64,000 nucleotides of DNA from Sulfuritalea sp. (GTDB lineage: Bacteria; Pseudomonadota; Gammaproteobacteria; Burkholderiales; Rhodocyclaceae), in assembly GCA_022842325.1 (NCBI GenBank), contig JALHPU010000004.1, positions 62,001 through 126,000 of the forward strand. Direction: 5' to 3'. Both the position numbers and the translations under genes were made by a program. The notes beneath the pieces were generated by a model. It had not been told where the DNA came from. It searched no databases and saw nothing but the letters and a program-made list of their open reading frames with translations. Positions 38,871 to 47,942 of this stretch are shown here, in pieces (positions within the stretch are counted from its first letter, which is position 1; the number at the start of each line of letters is the position of its first letter).

Positions 38871-40010
38871 TTACTTGAGGATCTTCCAGTCGCCGTTTTC
38901 GACCGTGGCCATGATCGCGGCACGACCGTCGAAACCGTTGTGGTCCTTGGGCGACATGTTGAACACGCCGTGCACGCCGGGCAGTTCCTTGACGTTTTCC
39001 AGTGCATCGCGCAGGGCGACGCGGAACTCGGCGGTACCGGGCTTGGCCTTCTTCAGCGCCTCGGGCACGGCGCGGTTGAGCAGCAGGTAGGCATCCCAGC
39101 CGTGGCCGCCGAAAGTGGACCGGCTGTTGGCACCGTGCGCAGCTTCATAGATCTTGATGTACTCGAGCGCCGCCTTCTTCGACGGATGGCTGTCGGGCAG
39201 TTGCTCGGCCAGCAGCATCGGGCCGACCGGGAACAGCGTGCCTTCGACGTTCTTGCCGCCGACGCGCAGGAAATCGCGATTGGCGATGCCGTGCGTCTGG
39301 TAGAACTTGCCCTTGTAGCCGCGTTCGATCAGGGTTGCCTGCGGCAGCACCGCCGGCGTGCCGGACCCGGCGATCAGGATCGCATCCGGATTGGCCGCGA
39401 TCAGCTTGAGCGCCTGTCCGGTGACGCTGGTGTCATTGCGCTGATAGGCCTCCGAGACGCTGATCTTGATGCCCTTGGCGTCGGCGGCTCCCTGCATCGC
39501 CTTCAGCCAGAGCTGGCCGTAGGGATCGGCGTAACCGATGAAACCGATGGTCTTGACCTTGTTGGCGGCCATGTGGTCGGCAATCGCGATGGCCATCTGG
39601 GTGAAGTTCTGCGGCGTGGTGAACACCCAGGGCGCCTTGTCGCCGGCAGGCGGCAGCGGCGCCATGGCGATCTGCGGCGTCTTGGTCTCGAACGCGACTT
39701 CGAGGATCGCCATCGAGGTCGGCGTTGCGGTCGAGGCGATCAGCGCATCGACCTTGTCTTCGCCGGTGAGCTTGCGCGCGTTCTTTACCGCCGTGCTGGG
39801 ATCGGTGGCATCGTCGAGCACGATGTACTTGACCTTCTGGCCGCCGACCGTCTGCGGCAGCAGGGCAAAGGTGTTCTTCTCGGGGATGCCCAGCGAGGCC
39901 GCCGGACCGGTGGCCGAAACGCTGACGCCGATGGTGATGTCGGCCCAGGCCGAACCTGCTGCCAGAGCCAGCGCCAGCGCTGATGCCAATGCAAGTGTCT
40001 TCACGTTCAT
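38871..40010 (-). CDS. branched-chain amino acid-type ABC substrate-binding protein
   Basis: 379 residues with a signal peptide (residues 1-23, ALASALALALAAGSAWA) and the type I periplasmic-binding fold of the LivJ family (ITIGVSVSATGPAASLGIPE, VLDDATDPSTAVKNARKL, FIGYADPYGQLWLKAM). No permease or ATPase gene is beside it, so it may use the livHMGF system at 51.6-56.2 kb or another one. The ATG at 40010 has a perfect AGGAGGAG site; a longer frame upstream would bury it. A consensus promoter lies 62-89 bases upstream. Confidence 0.9.
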   Translation of the reverse strand: MNVKTLALASALALALAAGSAWADITIGVSVSATGPAASLGIPEKNTFALLPQTVGGQKVKYIVLDDATDPSTAVKNARKLTGEDKVDALIASTATPTSMAILEVAFETKTPQIAMAPLPPAGDKAPWVFTTPQNFTQMAIAIADHMAANKVKTIGFIGYADPYGQLWLKAMQGAADAKGIKISVSEAYQRNDTSVTGQALKLIAANPDAILIAGSGTPAVLPQATLIERGYKGKFYQTHGIANRDFLRVGGKNVEGTLFPVGPMLLAEQLPDSHPSKKAALEYIKIYEAAHGANSRSTFGGHGWDAYLLLNRAVPEALKKAKPGTAEFRVALRDALENVKELPGVHGVFNMSPKDHNGFDGRAAIMATVENGDWKILK

Positions 40011-40062
40011 GTCTCCTCCTGTTTTTTGATATGGTGTGCGCCCGCCTCTGGTTACCCGAAGC

Positions 40063-40109
40063 GTCGAACGGATTGTAGGCGAGGTTTGTTCGATGTCAAC
40101 CTGTTCGAC
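40063..40109 (-). promoter_or_regulatory. sigma-70 promoter of the binding-protein gene, with operator-like repeats
   Basis: On the minus strand TTGACA (40094-40099), a 16-base spacer and TACAAT (40072-40077), close to consensus. GTCGAAC (40063-40069) and GTTCGAC (40103-40109) form an inverted pair around the promoter, and a GTTCGAT lies at 40088-40094 over the -35 box. These look like binding sites for a regulator. Confidence 0.7.
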
Positions 40110-40264
40110 TAACACCTACGTGGCAAACTTGCCGCCACCACTTTACCCGCAATCACCCGCCGTCAGCTGCAAAGTCTCGCTCCCGGATCGCCCAAGCCTC
40201 CGGTTCCGGCCTCTGTGGGCAGTACGTCCCGCCCCCGGCGATCCGCTCCGGCGCCTGCAAAGCA

Positions 40265-40287
40265 GGAGTCGGCGCCGGCGCTACGGC
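40265..40287 (-). repeat. dispersed motif copy 10 (intergenic)
   Basis: On the minus strand GCCGT-AGC-GCCGGCGCCGACTCC, one base off the core. Confidence 0.65.
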
Positions 40288-40360
40288 AATTCCGCAGTTC
40301 CGCCAGCGCAGTCAGCCGGGACGGGAGGATCAGCCGCGGCTGCGCCTCCGCCGTCGGGCA

Positions 40361-42946
40361 TCAAATGGGGATGAAGGACGTGCTCTTCGGCTGGCTTTCG
40401 CCTTCCGGCCGGATAACCTGGGCGTTCACCCAGGTCGTGCCGAAATTGCTCTCGGTGACCGGCTTGCCGAAACGGAAGCCCTGCAGGATGTCGCAATCCT
40501 GCGCCATCAGGAAGGACCATTGCTCGTCGGTCTCGACTCCCTCGGCGATGATCTGCAATCCCAGCGCCTGGGCCATGCGCACCGCGGCGATGACCAGGGC
40601 GCGGTCGCTGCGATCCCCGGAAACGTCGTGGATGAAGCTGCGGTCGATTTTCACGGTATGGAAAGGAAACTCGCGCAGATAACTCAGCGACGAATAGCCG
40701 GTACCGAAGTCGTCCATCGACAGCCGCACGCCAAGCGCGTGAAGTTCCTCGAGGATCACCCTGACCTCGCCCTGATTGCGCAACAGCAAGCCTTCGGTAA
40801 TTTCGATCTCGAGTTGCTGCGGCGGCACCTGGAATTCGGCAAGGCACTGCTTGACCATGGCGACGAAACCGCTGGTCTTGAACTGGCGCGGCGATACATT
40901 CACCGCCATGACGAAACCCGGCTGCCGCTCCCGCCAGCGCGCGAGCGTGGCACAGGCTTCGCGCAGCACCCAGCGCCCGAGATCGACAATCAGCCCGTTC
41001 TGCTCGGCGACCGGGATGAACGTGGCCGGCTGCACTTCGCCGAGCTCCGGGCTGTTCCAGCGCAACAACGCTTCGGCGCCGATGATGCAGCCGCTGTCGG
41101 CACGCACCAGCGGGTGGTAGACCACGTGCAGTTCCTGGCGCTCCAGCGCACCGCGCAGGCAGCGTCCGATCTCCAGTCGCTGCAATGACAGGTCGTGGAT
41201 CGAACGGTTGTAGAAGCGGTACATGTTGCGGCCCGAGTCCTTGGCTTCGTACATCGCCAGATCGGCATTGCGCAGCAGCACCATGGGCTCGGTACCGTCG
41301 TCCGGATAGACCGCGATGCCGATGCTGGGCGAGGTGGTGATTTCGCGTTCATCCACGTTGAACGCCTCGGCGAACGTCGCGATGATCTTTTCCGCGATGG
41401 CGGCGGCTTCGTCGCCGTGATCGAGTCCGCCGGCGACAATCAGGAACTCGTCGCCACCCAGACGTGCCACGATGTCATCGCCGCGCACCGAGCCTACCAG
41501 TCGCTGCGCCACCTGGCGCAGCAGGGTATCGCCGACGGCATGGCCCAGTGTGTCATTGACTTCCTTGAAGTTGTCGAGATCGAGAAACATCGCGCCGACC
41601 TTGCCGCCGTCGCGCCGGGCGCGGCTGACTGCCTGCACCAGGCGATCGTTGGCCAGCACCCGATTGGGCAGGCCGGTCAGCAGATCGTAGTGCGCCTGGT
41701 AGGTGATTTTTTCCATCTGCTGCCGCTGTTCGGTGATGTCCTCGCGCGACAGCAGCAGGTGGGTCGCGCGTCCGCTCTCGTCATGCACGGCGCCAAGCCG
41801 CAGGCGCTCCCAGTAGGCGCCGTCGCCGCGCCGGCTGGGCTGCTCGAGTTCCCAGATGGCGCCGCTGGTTGCCACCCGCAAGGCATTGTCGGCATCGAGC
41901 GGATCCGCCGTATGCATCACCTCGATCAGCGGCTGTTCGATCGTCTCGTCCGGCGACCGGCCGGTAATCCGGCAATAGGCCGGATTGACGAACTCCACCA
42001 GGCCGCCGATACGCGCGATCAGGATGCCTACCGGATTCTGCTCGACTACCTGCGAGAAGCGCACCAGACGACGATTGGCGCTCTTCAGATCGGCAGTACG
42101 CTCGTTGACGCGGTGCTCGAGTTCGAGCTGCGCGGCACGCAGGGCCGTCTCCCGCGACAATACCTGCTGTCGCATGGTGCCGAAGGCTTCGGCCAGATCG
42201 CCGATTTCGTCGAATCGGGCGATCGCGATGTGGCCGCTTTCCTCTCCTGTCGCCAACTTTCGCGCATGGTTGTGCAGGATCCCGATACGGCGTACCACCG
42301 TCTGCCCGGAATAGGCCAGCCCAAGGAAAATCACCAGACCGCCGGCCAGGACCAGCCAGAGGAAGTCGCGCCGCTGCTTCAGTTGTTCCTCCATGGCGAG
42401 CTGATAGGCTGCATCTGCGGCAGCCTCGGTCTGCTCGGCGACCTCGGCGAGCAGCACCTGGATCGACAGGTAGGGAATGTGGGATCCGGAGGACGTTATT
42501 CCCCGCACCGCCGCAAGATTCATCTCGCTTGCCAGCCGTGCCTGCTCGTTCAGGCGGGCACGATAGTCGCGCCAGTGGCCCGACAGGCGCTGCGCCTCGC
42601 TCGGGGATGCTGTGCCAAGCGTCAATGAGAACTTGCCAATGTCACGGTCGAGAATGGCAATTTCGCCTCTAAGCCGGGTAATCTGCGATTGCAGGGCGAA
42701 GACGTCCTCCAGATGCCCGAGTTCCAGTTCGAGATTGCGCAGGTTGCCGACCCGCGCCTGCAGCGTGTGCAAACGCGCCAATGGCCGGACATGGCGCTCC
42801 AGCGCATTGACCAGACGCTCCGAGGACTTTTCCAGCATCTGATTGCCGGCAAACAGCAGGACAGCCATCAGCAGGCCGGCACCGGCAAAGCCGAGCAGCA
42901 ACTGCGGCAGAAGCCCGAAGCGGGTGGGCAGTTTGATCAATGCCAT
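40361..42946 (-). CDS. membrane GGDEF-EAL protein with periplasmic, HAMP and PAS domains
   Basis: 861 residues. Membrane helix 1 about 12-33, a helical periplasmic domain about 34-195, helix 2 about 196-218, HAMP to about 275, a PAS domain about 295-415 (FVNPAYCRITGRSPDE), GGDEF about 425-585 with intact RLGGDEF, and EAL about 600-850 with EALLRW, NVSPRQF, EITEGLL, DDFGTGYSS, KIDRSF and AEGVE. Both catalytic motifs look intact, so it could make or break c-di-GMP. It begins directly after the stop of a periplasmic binding-protein gene, with no spacer, and no transport genes are present. By analogy with the Vibrio NspS-MbaA pair, the binding protein may control it; that is inference. Confidence 0.92.
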   Translation of the reverse strand: MALIKLPTRFGLLPQLLLGFAGAGLLMAVLLFAGNQMLEKSSERLVNALERHVRPLARLHTLQARVGNLRNLELELGHLEDVFALQSQITRLRGEIAILDRDIGKFSLTLGTASPSEAQRLSGHWRDYRARLNEQARLASEMNLAAVRGITSSGSHIPYLSIQVLLAEVAEQTEAAADAAYQLAMEEQLKQRRDFLWLVLAGGLVIFLGLAYSGQTVVRRIGILHNHARKLATGEESGHIAIARFDEIGDLAEAFGTMRQQVLSRETALRAAQLELEHRVNERTADLKSANRRLVRFSQVVEQNPVGILIARIGGLVEFVNPAYCRITGRSPDETIEQPLIEVMHTADPLDADNALRVATSGAIWELEQPSRRGDGAYWERLRLGAVHDESGRATHLLLSREDITEQRQQMEKITYQAHYDLLTGLPNRVLANDRLVQAVSRARRDGGKVGAMFLDLDNFKEVNDTLGHAVGDTLLRQVAQRLVGSVRGDDIVARLGGDEFLIVAGGLDHGDEAAAIAEKIIATFAEAFNVDEREITTSPSIGIAVYPDDGTEPMVLLRNADLAMYEAKDSGRNMYRFYNRSIHDLSLQRLEIGRCLRGALERQELHVVYHPLVRADSGCIIGAEALLRWNSPELGEVQPATFIPVAEQNGLIVDLGRWVLREACATLARWRERQPGFVMAVNVSPRQFKTSGFVAMVKQCLAEFQVPPQQLEIEITEGLLLRNQGEVRVILEELHALGVRLSMDDFGTGYSSLSYLREFPFHTVKIDRSFIHDVSGDRSDRALVIAAVRMAQALGLQIIAEGVETDEQWSFLMAQDCDILQGFRFGKPVTESNFGTTWVNAQVIRPEGESQPKSTSFIPI

Positions 42947-44425
42947 CTATCGCGACGCCGACTCGCCCGGCTCTCCGCCGCCAAATCCGGCATGGAAAGT
43001 CCTGAGCCACGGCAACTGTCGCTCGCGGCCCCGTTGCTGGGTAATTTTCTCCCAGTCCTGCGCCGTACGCCGCATCGCTTCCCTGGCGGAAATCTTGCTG
43101 CGGGCTGCCAGCGAAAGATTGTTATCGAGCGCGTCGAGATATTCGCCGTCGCCTGGCAAACCTGTTCCGGGCGGCAGGGCCATCAGCCATTCGGAACGGA
43201 ATACCTCGAGCGCCTGCGGCGTGTAGAGCTCCTTGATGCGGGAATCCACCAGGTGGTGCCAGCGATACGGATCGGTAAAGCCACCGGTAACGCCGACCGT
43301 GCGCACCGAGTTGTCCGGATCGGTCAGCCACATGGTGAACAGGAATGCGAGCTTGCGTTGCTTGCCGCGACTGGACACCACCAGGTTGTTGCCATAGATG
43401 GGCATGTTGTGGCGCACGATGCCGCTGCCGAGCCGATTGCCCGGGATCGGAATCGCAATGAATTTTCCGCGCACCGCCGACGTCGGGGCATTGAACAGCT
43501 TGGCGGCGGATATGGTGCCGCCGATCGCAAACACCTTGCCCTGCATGAAAAGGGGAAAGGTGTAGCTGTAATCCTTGCCGTCGGCCAGAATTTCCGGGGG
43601 TGAATAACGCACCGTGCGCACATAGCTCTCGGTCGCCGCAACTCCCGCAGGGGAATCAATCAGCGGCTTCAGGTTGTCGTCGAACAGATTGCGGTGCGGT
43701 TCGCTCTGCGCGAAATAGCGCGGCAGCCAGTACATCCAGCCGCCGGACGGATCGCGTTCCTCGGCGGTACCGTAAAGCCCCTTTTCCGGCCGATGAAAGA
43801 ACTTGATCAGCTGATCGTAATCCTGCCAGGTCCTGGGTATCGCCAAATCACGGCCGTAGGCCTTGCGAAAGGCGGCCCTTTCCGCCGGATCCTCAAGCAG
43901 ATCGCGCCGCAGATAATAGATCGTCACATCGCCATCGGCTGGAATTGCCACTACCTTGTCGCCGAAAAACCCCTGCAGGCGCGGGCGCACGAAGCCCTGC
44001 GGCGGCACGCTTTCGATGCGGAAGCCGTATTCCTTGAGCAGCGGCGCCAGATCCTCGACCAATCCCTGCTCCAGCAGATCGGGAAATTCATGGGTACGCG
44101 CCACCGTCAGATCGGTATCCGGATGCGCCTTGAGATTGGTGAGAGCAGCCTGTTGTGGAATCACGCGTGCGGCAATCACGATGCCGCTGCGTTGCTCCCA
44201 CTCTTTTTGCAGTTCGAGCTCGGGACCCAGCAGCGCTGCAATATTTCCCGATTTGAACGCGACCTTGATGGTAGCGTCGCGGCGGACCTCACCCGAGGCA
44301 ACCATCTGTTTTACCGCTGCCAGCGCCCGCTCTGCCTGTTCTCCTGCGCTCACCGTAGCGGAGCCGCAAACGACCGCAAGGCCAAGCAAGCCCGCCATTG
44401 CACGATACCATCCCGGTCCAGCCAT
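42947..44425 (-). CDS. extracellular solute-binding protein (family 1 type) paired with a GGDEF-EAL protein
   Basis: 492 residues. A signal peptide (to about residue 27, ending ATVSAG) is followed by a maltose-binding-protein-like two-lobe fold (VIPQQAALTNLKAHPDTDLTVARTHEF, VAIPADGDVTIYYLRRDLLEDP, FPLFMQGKVFAIGG). The ligand is not clear. The start at 44425 has GGGGAG upstream; an earlier in-frame ATG at 44449 is less likely. It is immediately followed by the GGDEF-EAL gene and no ABC transporter gene lies nearby, which argues for a sensing role. Confidence 0.85.
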   Translation of the reverse strand: MAGPGWYRAMAGLLGLAVVCGSATVSAGEQAERALAAVKQMVASGEVRRDATIKVAFKSGNIAALLGPELELQKEWEQRSGIVIAARVIPQQAALTNLKAHPDTDLTVARTHEFPDLLEQGLVEDLAPLLKEYGFRIESVPPQGFVRPRLQGFFGDKVVAIPADGDVTIYYLRRDLLEDPAERAAFRKAYGRDLAIPRTWQDYDQLIKFFHRPEKGLYGTAEERDPSGGWMYWLPRYFAQSEPHRNLFDDNLKPLIDSPAGVAATESYVRTVRYSPPEILADGKDYSYTFPLFMQGKVFAIGGTISAAKLFNAPTSAVRGKFIAIPIPGNRLGSGIVRHNMPIYGNNLVVSSRGKQRKLAFLFTMWLTDPDNSVRTVGVTGGFTDPYRWHHLVDSRIKELYTPQALEVFRSEWLMALPPGTGLPGDGEYLDALDNNLSLAARSKISAREAMRRTAQDWEKITQQRGRERQLPWLRTFHAGFGGGEPGESASR

Positions 44426-44526
44426 CGCCTGTTCTCCCCTTCCCGGCATTCCGGGATCAGCTTTTCAAGTTTAATACCAAGGTTCGCATAAAGCCTTTTC
44501 AAGCAAAAATCGCGCCGAAAAGGTCG

Positions 44527-45159
44527 CTAGCGACCCGTGGTAGCGAGGTGCAAGGCGAGACCAAAGAAAATCATCGCGGCGCAGCGATCGAGCCACACCG
44601 CAAGCCGTGGCTGCTGCTGCAGGCGCGCGCCGACGCTGCCGGCAAACCAGCCGAGGCTGCCGAAGATCAGCACCGTCTGCGCCGCGAACAGGGCACCCAG
44701 CAGCAGCATCTGACCCCAGACGGCACCGCGCGCCGGATCGACGAACTGCGGCAGGAAGGCGATGAAGAACAGCGCCACCTTGGGATTGATCACGTTGGCG
44801 ATGAAGCCCCGGCGCACATGCGCGGCAAGCGGTTCGGCGCTGCCGTCATCGAGTTTGATCAATGCCATCTTTCCCGCATCGCGCCAAGCCTGGACGCCGA
44901 TATAGACCAGGTAGGCGGCGCCCGCCATCTTCAGCGTGGTGAAAGTGGCCTCCGAGGCCAGCACCACGGCACCGATGCCCAGCGTTGCCCACAGCGTATG
45001 CGTGAAGCAGCCCAGGGCGCAGCCCAGGCCAAAGCCGATTCCGGCCGAACGGCCGCGGCTGATCCCGACGGACAGCACCATCAGGTTGTCCGGCCCCGGC
45101 GCGATGGTGATCAGCGCAGACGCCGCAAGAAATGCGAGCAGGACTTCGAGAGAGATCAT
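44527..45159 (-). CDS. LysE/RhtB family amino acid exporter
   Basis: 210 residues with six hydrophobic helices. The signature APGPDNLMVLSVGISRGRSAGIGFGLGCA is near the N-terminus, and GFIANVINPKVALFFIAFLPQF near residue 117. Family members export amino acids such as threonine, homoserine, lysine or leucine. The start follows the MFS gene stop directly, so they are cotranscribed. Substrate unknown. Confidence 0.92.
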   Translation of the reverse strand: MISLEVLLAFLAASALITIAPGPDNLMVLSVGISRGRSAGIGFGLGCALGCFTHTLWATLGIGAVVLASEATFTTLKMAGAAYLVYIGVQAWRDAGKMALIKLDDGSAEPLAAHVRRGFIANVINPKVALFFIAFLPQFVDPARGAVWGQMLLLGALFAAQTVLIFGSLGWFAGSVGARLQQQPRLAVWLDRCAAMIFFGLALHLATTGR

Positions 45160-46380
45160 TCAGGGATTCCTTATGGATTGGCGCAGGCGTCCGGCGCGCA
45201 GCAGCAGCCAGACAACGGCCGCGCCGAGTATCGCAGATTCGCCGAGCAAGGTGGCAGGGGCGCCGGCCAGCGCGGCAATGCCGCCGGCAATCAGGCCACC
45301 GATGGCATCGAGGCCGAAACGGATGCTGGAGAAGAAGGAAACGACCCGGCCGCGCAGGCGGTCGGGCGCAATCGTCTGCATTACCGTATTGATGCCGACG
45401 TTGGCCCCCGAGATGCCGAAGCCCAGCGCCGCCAGTGCCGGCAGGGCGATCGCCAGATCCGCGCTGAGCGGAAATGCCAGCAGCGCAAGTGCCGCCAGGA
45501 CCACGCAGAAGATCGCCAGATTAAGGCTGCCGCGCACCGATTGCCGTGTCGCCAGCGCCAGCGTCGCGGCGAAGGCACCACAGCCGGCGGCGCCCCACAG
45601 CAGGCCCAGGGTGCGCGCATCGCCGTGGAATACCTCGCTGGCGAATACCGGCAGCAGCACGGCGTAGGCCGAGGCGGTCAGGTTGAGCAGGGCCAGCACG
45701 ATCAGCAGGGTACGTATCGGCCAGGTATCCAAGGCATAGCGCACGCCCTCCTTGAACACATGGCCAACGCTGCCGCCGGCCCGGACGTTCGCCGTCAGGC
45801 GCATGGCCGCTACGCCCCACAGCAGCGCCAGGTAGGAAAACGCATTGAGCACAAAACAGGCCGCCTCAGACATGAAACCCAGCATCAGGCCGGCAATCGG
45901 CGGGCCGATGAAGCGGCCGAGGTTGAACAGCATCGCATTCAGCGCCAGCGCGTTCGGCAAATCGTCGCGACCGCCGACCATGACCGGAATCAGCGACTGG
46001 CGCAGCGGCGTGTCGAAGGCATTGAGCACACCGAGCGACAGGGACATCAGGATGATCAGGCCCGGTCCGATCAGTTCGAACCAGGTCAGGGCCGCCAGCA
46101 CGCCGGCCTGGATAAACAGCAGGACCTGCACCTGCATCAGCAGCCGGCGCCGGTCATGGCGATCGATCCAGGCGCCGGCCAGCGGTCCCACCACCAGGAT
46201 AGGCGCCAGTGCGGCGAAGGCCGCGAGACCCAGCAGTGCGGCCGAACCGGTCAGCCGATACACCAGCCAGGCCAGCGCCACCTGCTGGATCCAGGAGCCG
46301 AGGATCGAAACCGCCTGACCGAAAAAGTAAAGCCGGAACGGGCGATGCGCCAGCGCCCGCATCGACGCCGGGAGTTTCAC
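45160..46380 (-). CDS. MFS transporter (EntS-like)
   Basis: 406 residues, 12 hydrophobic helices. FRLYFFGQAVSILGSWIQQVALAWLVY near the N-terminus, the RHDRRR loop between helices 2 and 3, and FDTPLRQSLIPVMVGGRDDLPNAL near 120 are typical of the MFS_3/EntS group, which contains siderophore and drug exporters. It follows gabD by 18 bp and precedes lysE with no gap, so all three may be one unit. A partial copy of the dispersed motif is at 45543. Substrate unknown. Confidence 0.88.
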   Translation of the reverse strand: MKLPASMRALAHRPFRLYFFGQAVSILGSWIQQVALAWLVYRLTGSAALLGLAAFAALAPILVVGPLAGAWIDRHDRRRLLMQVQVLLFIQAGVLAALTWFELIGPGLIILMSLSLGVLNAFDTPLRQSLIPVMVGGRDDLPNALALNAMLFNLGRFIGPPIAGLMLGFMSEAACFVLNAFSYLALLWGVAAMRLTANVRAGGSVGHVFKEGVRYALDTWPIRTLLIVLALLNLTASAYAVLLPVFASEVFHGDARTLGLLWGAAGCGAFAATLALATRQSVRGSLNLAIFCVVLAALALLAFPLSADLAIALPALAALGFGISGANVGINTVMQTIAPDRLRGRVVSFFSSIRFGLDAIGGLIAGGIAALAGAPATLLGESAILGAAVVWLLLRAGRLRQSIRNP

Positions 46381-46398
46381 GACGCGGTCAAAGCGTGA

Positions 46399-47841
46399 TC
46401 ACAGGCCGGCCATGGCCAGGTACTTGATCTCCAGGTATTCCTCGATGCCGTGACGCGAACCTTCGCGGCCCAGGCCCGACTGCTTGACGCCGCCGAAGGG
46501 TGCGACCTCATTGGAAATCACGCCGGCATTGATGCCGACCATGCCGTAATCCAGCGCCTCGCCGACGCGCCAGGCGCGCGCGATGTCGCGGCTGTAGAAA
46601 TACGCGGCAAGGCCGAACTCGGTATCGTTGGCCAGGCGCACCGCCTCGGCTTCATCCTTGAAGCTGAAGATCGGCGCCACCGGGCCGAAGATCTCCTCGC
46701 GCGCCAGGCGCATCGCCGGTGTCGCGCCGGTCAGCACCGTCGGCTCGAAGAAGGTGCCGCCGCGCGCATGGCGCTGGCCGCCGCAGAGCACTTTCGCACC
46801 CTGCGCCACCGCATCCGCCAGCAATTCCTCGACCTTGGCCAGCCCGGCGCCATCGATCAGCGGGCCTTGCGTGACGCCCTCCTCCAGTCCGCTGCCGACC
46901 TTGAGCCCGGCCACCGCGGCCGCCAGTTTCTGCGCAAACGCATCGCGCACGCCTTCCTGCACCAGGAAGCGATTGGTGCAAACGCAGGTCTGCCCCGTGT
47001 TGCGGTATTTCGAGGCCATCGCCCCGGCCACCGCGGCGTCGAGGTCGGCGTCGTCGAAGACGATGAAGGGTGCATTGCCGCCGAGTTCCAGCGACATTTT
47101 CTTGATCGTCGGCGCGCACTGCGCCATCAAGAGCCGCCCGACCTCGGTCGAGCCGGTGAAGGACAGCTTCAGCACTTTCGGATTCGAGGTCAGTTCGCCG
47201 CCGATCGGCACCGGTTCGCCGGTCACGATGTTGAGCACGCCGGGCGGAATGCCCGCCTGCGCCCCGAGCCAGGCCAGCGCCAGCGCGGAAAGCGGCGTCT
47301 GCTCGGCCGGCTTGACCACCATGGTGCAGCCGGCGGCCAGGGCCGGCGCCACCTTGCGCGTGATCATCGCCGCCGGGAAATTCCACGGCGTGATCGCCGC
47401 GCAGACGCCGACCGGCTGCTTCAGCACGATCAGGCGGCGATCCGGCAGCGGCGAAGGAATGACTTCGCCATACACACGGCGCGCCTCCTCGGCGAACCAC
47501 TCGATGAAAGAGGCCGCGTAGGCGATCTCGCCGCGCGCCTCGGCCAGCGGCTTGCCCTGCTCCAGAGTCATCAGCCGTGCCAGGTCTTCCTGGTTTTCCA
47601 TCATCAGTTCGAACCAGCGCTTGAGTATCTTGGCCCGCTCCGCCGCCGTCTTCGCCCGCCACGGATGAAAGGCGGCCTGCGCGGCATCGATCGCGCGACG
47701 GGTTTCGGCGGCGCCGAAACTCGGCACCGAGCCCACCAGTTCGCCCGTGGCCGGGTTGCGGACTTCGAGGCTGGCGCCGGTGGCAGTCAACCATTCACCA
47801 TCGATCAGGCAGGCATTGCGCAGGAGTTCAGGATTCTTCAT
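46399..47841 (-). CDS. gabD: NAD(P)-dependent succinate-semialdehyde dehydrogenase
   Basis: 480 residues of the aldehyde dehydrogenase superfamily. TPWNFPAAMITRKVAPALAAG near residue 154, FTGSTEVGR near 230, the catalytic glutamate in LELGGNAPFIVFDDAD and the catalytic cysteine in NTGQTCVC near 283, EEIFGPVAP. Closest to GabD. Just upstream is hpaI, whose product succinic semialdehyde would be its substrate. The pair makes a sensible end of an aromatic-acid degradation route. Confidence 0.92.
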   Translation of the reverse strand: MKNPELLRNACLIDGEWLTATGASLEVRNPATGELVGSVPSFGAAETRRAIDAAQAAFHPWRAKTAAERAKILKRWFELMMENQEDLARLMTLEQGKPLAEARGEIAYAASFIEWFAEEARRVYGEVIPSPLPDRRLIVLKQPVGVCAAITPWNFPAAMITRKVAPALAAGCTMVVKPAEQTPLSALALAWLGAQAGIPPGVLNIVTGEPVPIGGELTSNPKVLKLSFTGSTEVGRLLMAQCAPTIKKMSLELGGNAPFIVFDDADLDAAVAGAMASKYRNTGQTCVCTNRFLVQEGVRDAFAQKLAAAVAGLKVGSGLEEGVTQGPLIDGAGLAKVEELLADAVAQGAKVLCGGQRHARGGTFFEPTVLTGATPAMRLAREEIFGPVAPIFSFKDEAEAVRLANDTEFGLAAYFYSRDIARAWRVGEALDYGMVGINAGVISNEVAPFGGVKQSGLGREGSRHGIEEYLEIKYLAMAGL

Positions 47842-47917
47842 GGGGTGCTTTCGATATCAAAGTTAAAGTTTAGCCGGACTGCGCCGAAAGGCGGGGGCCG
47901 ATCCCATGCCAGCACCC

Positions 47918-47940
47918 GCCGTGTCGCCAGCGCCGACTCC
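47918..47940 (+). repeat. dispersed motif copy 11 (between hpaI and gabD)
   Basis: GCCGT-GTC-GCCAGCGCCGACTCC in the 101-bp gap, ending 2 bases before the hpaI stop codon. Same 23 bp as copy 5. Confidence 0.8.
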
Positions 47941-47942
47941 TG

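Larger units (their letters stand above)
40011..40360. other. 350-bp intergenic region with promoter and motif copy 10
   Basis: It contains the binding-protein promoter at 40072-40099 and the motif copy at 40265. No gene was found. Confidence 0.6.

Noticed and set aside
45543-45559. partial copy of the dispersed motif in the EntS-like MFS gene
   Set aside because: It matches GCCGTGTCGCCAGCGCC but lacks the GACT end, so it was not counted.
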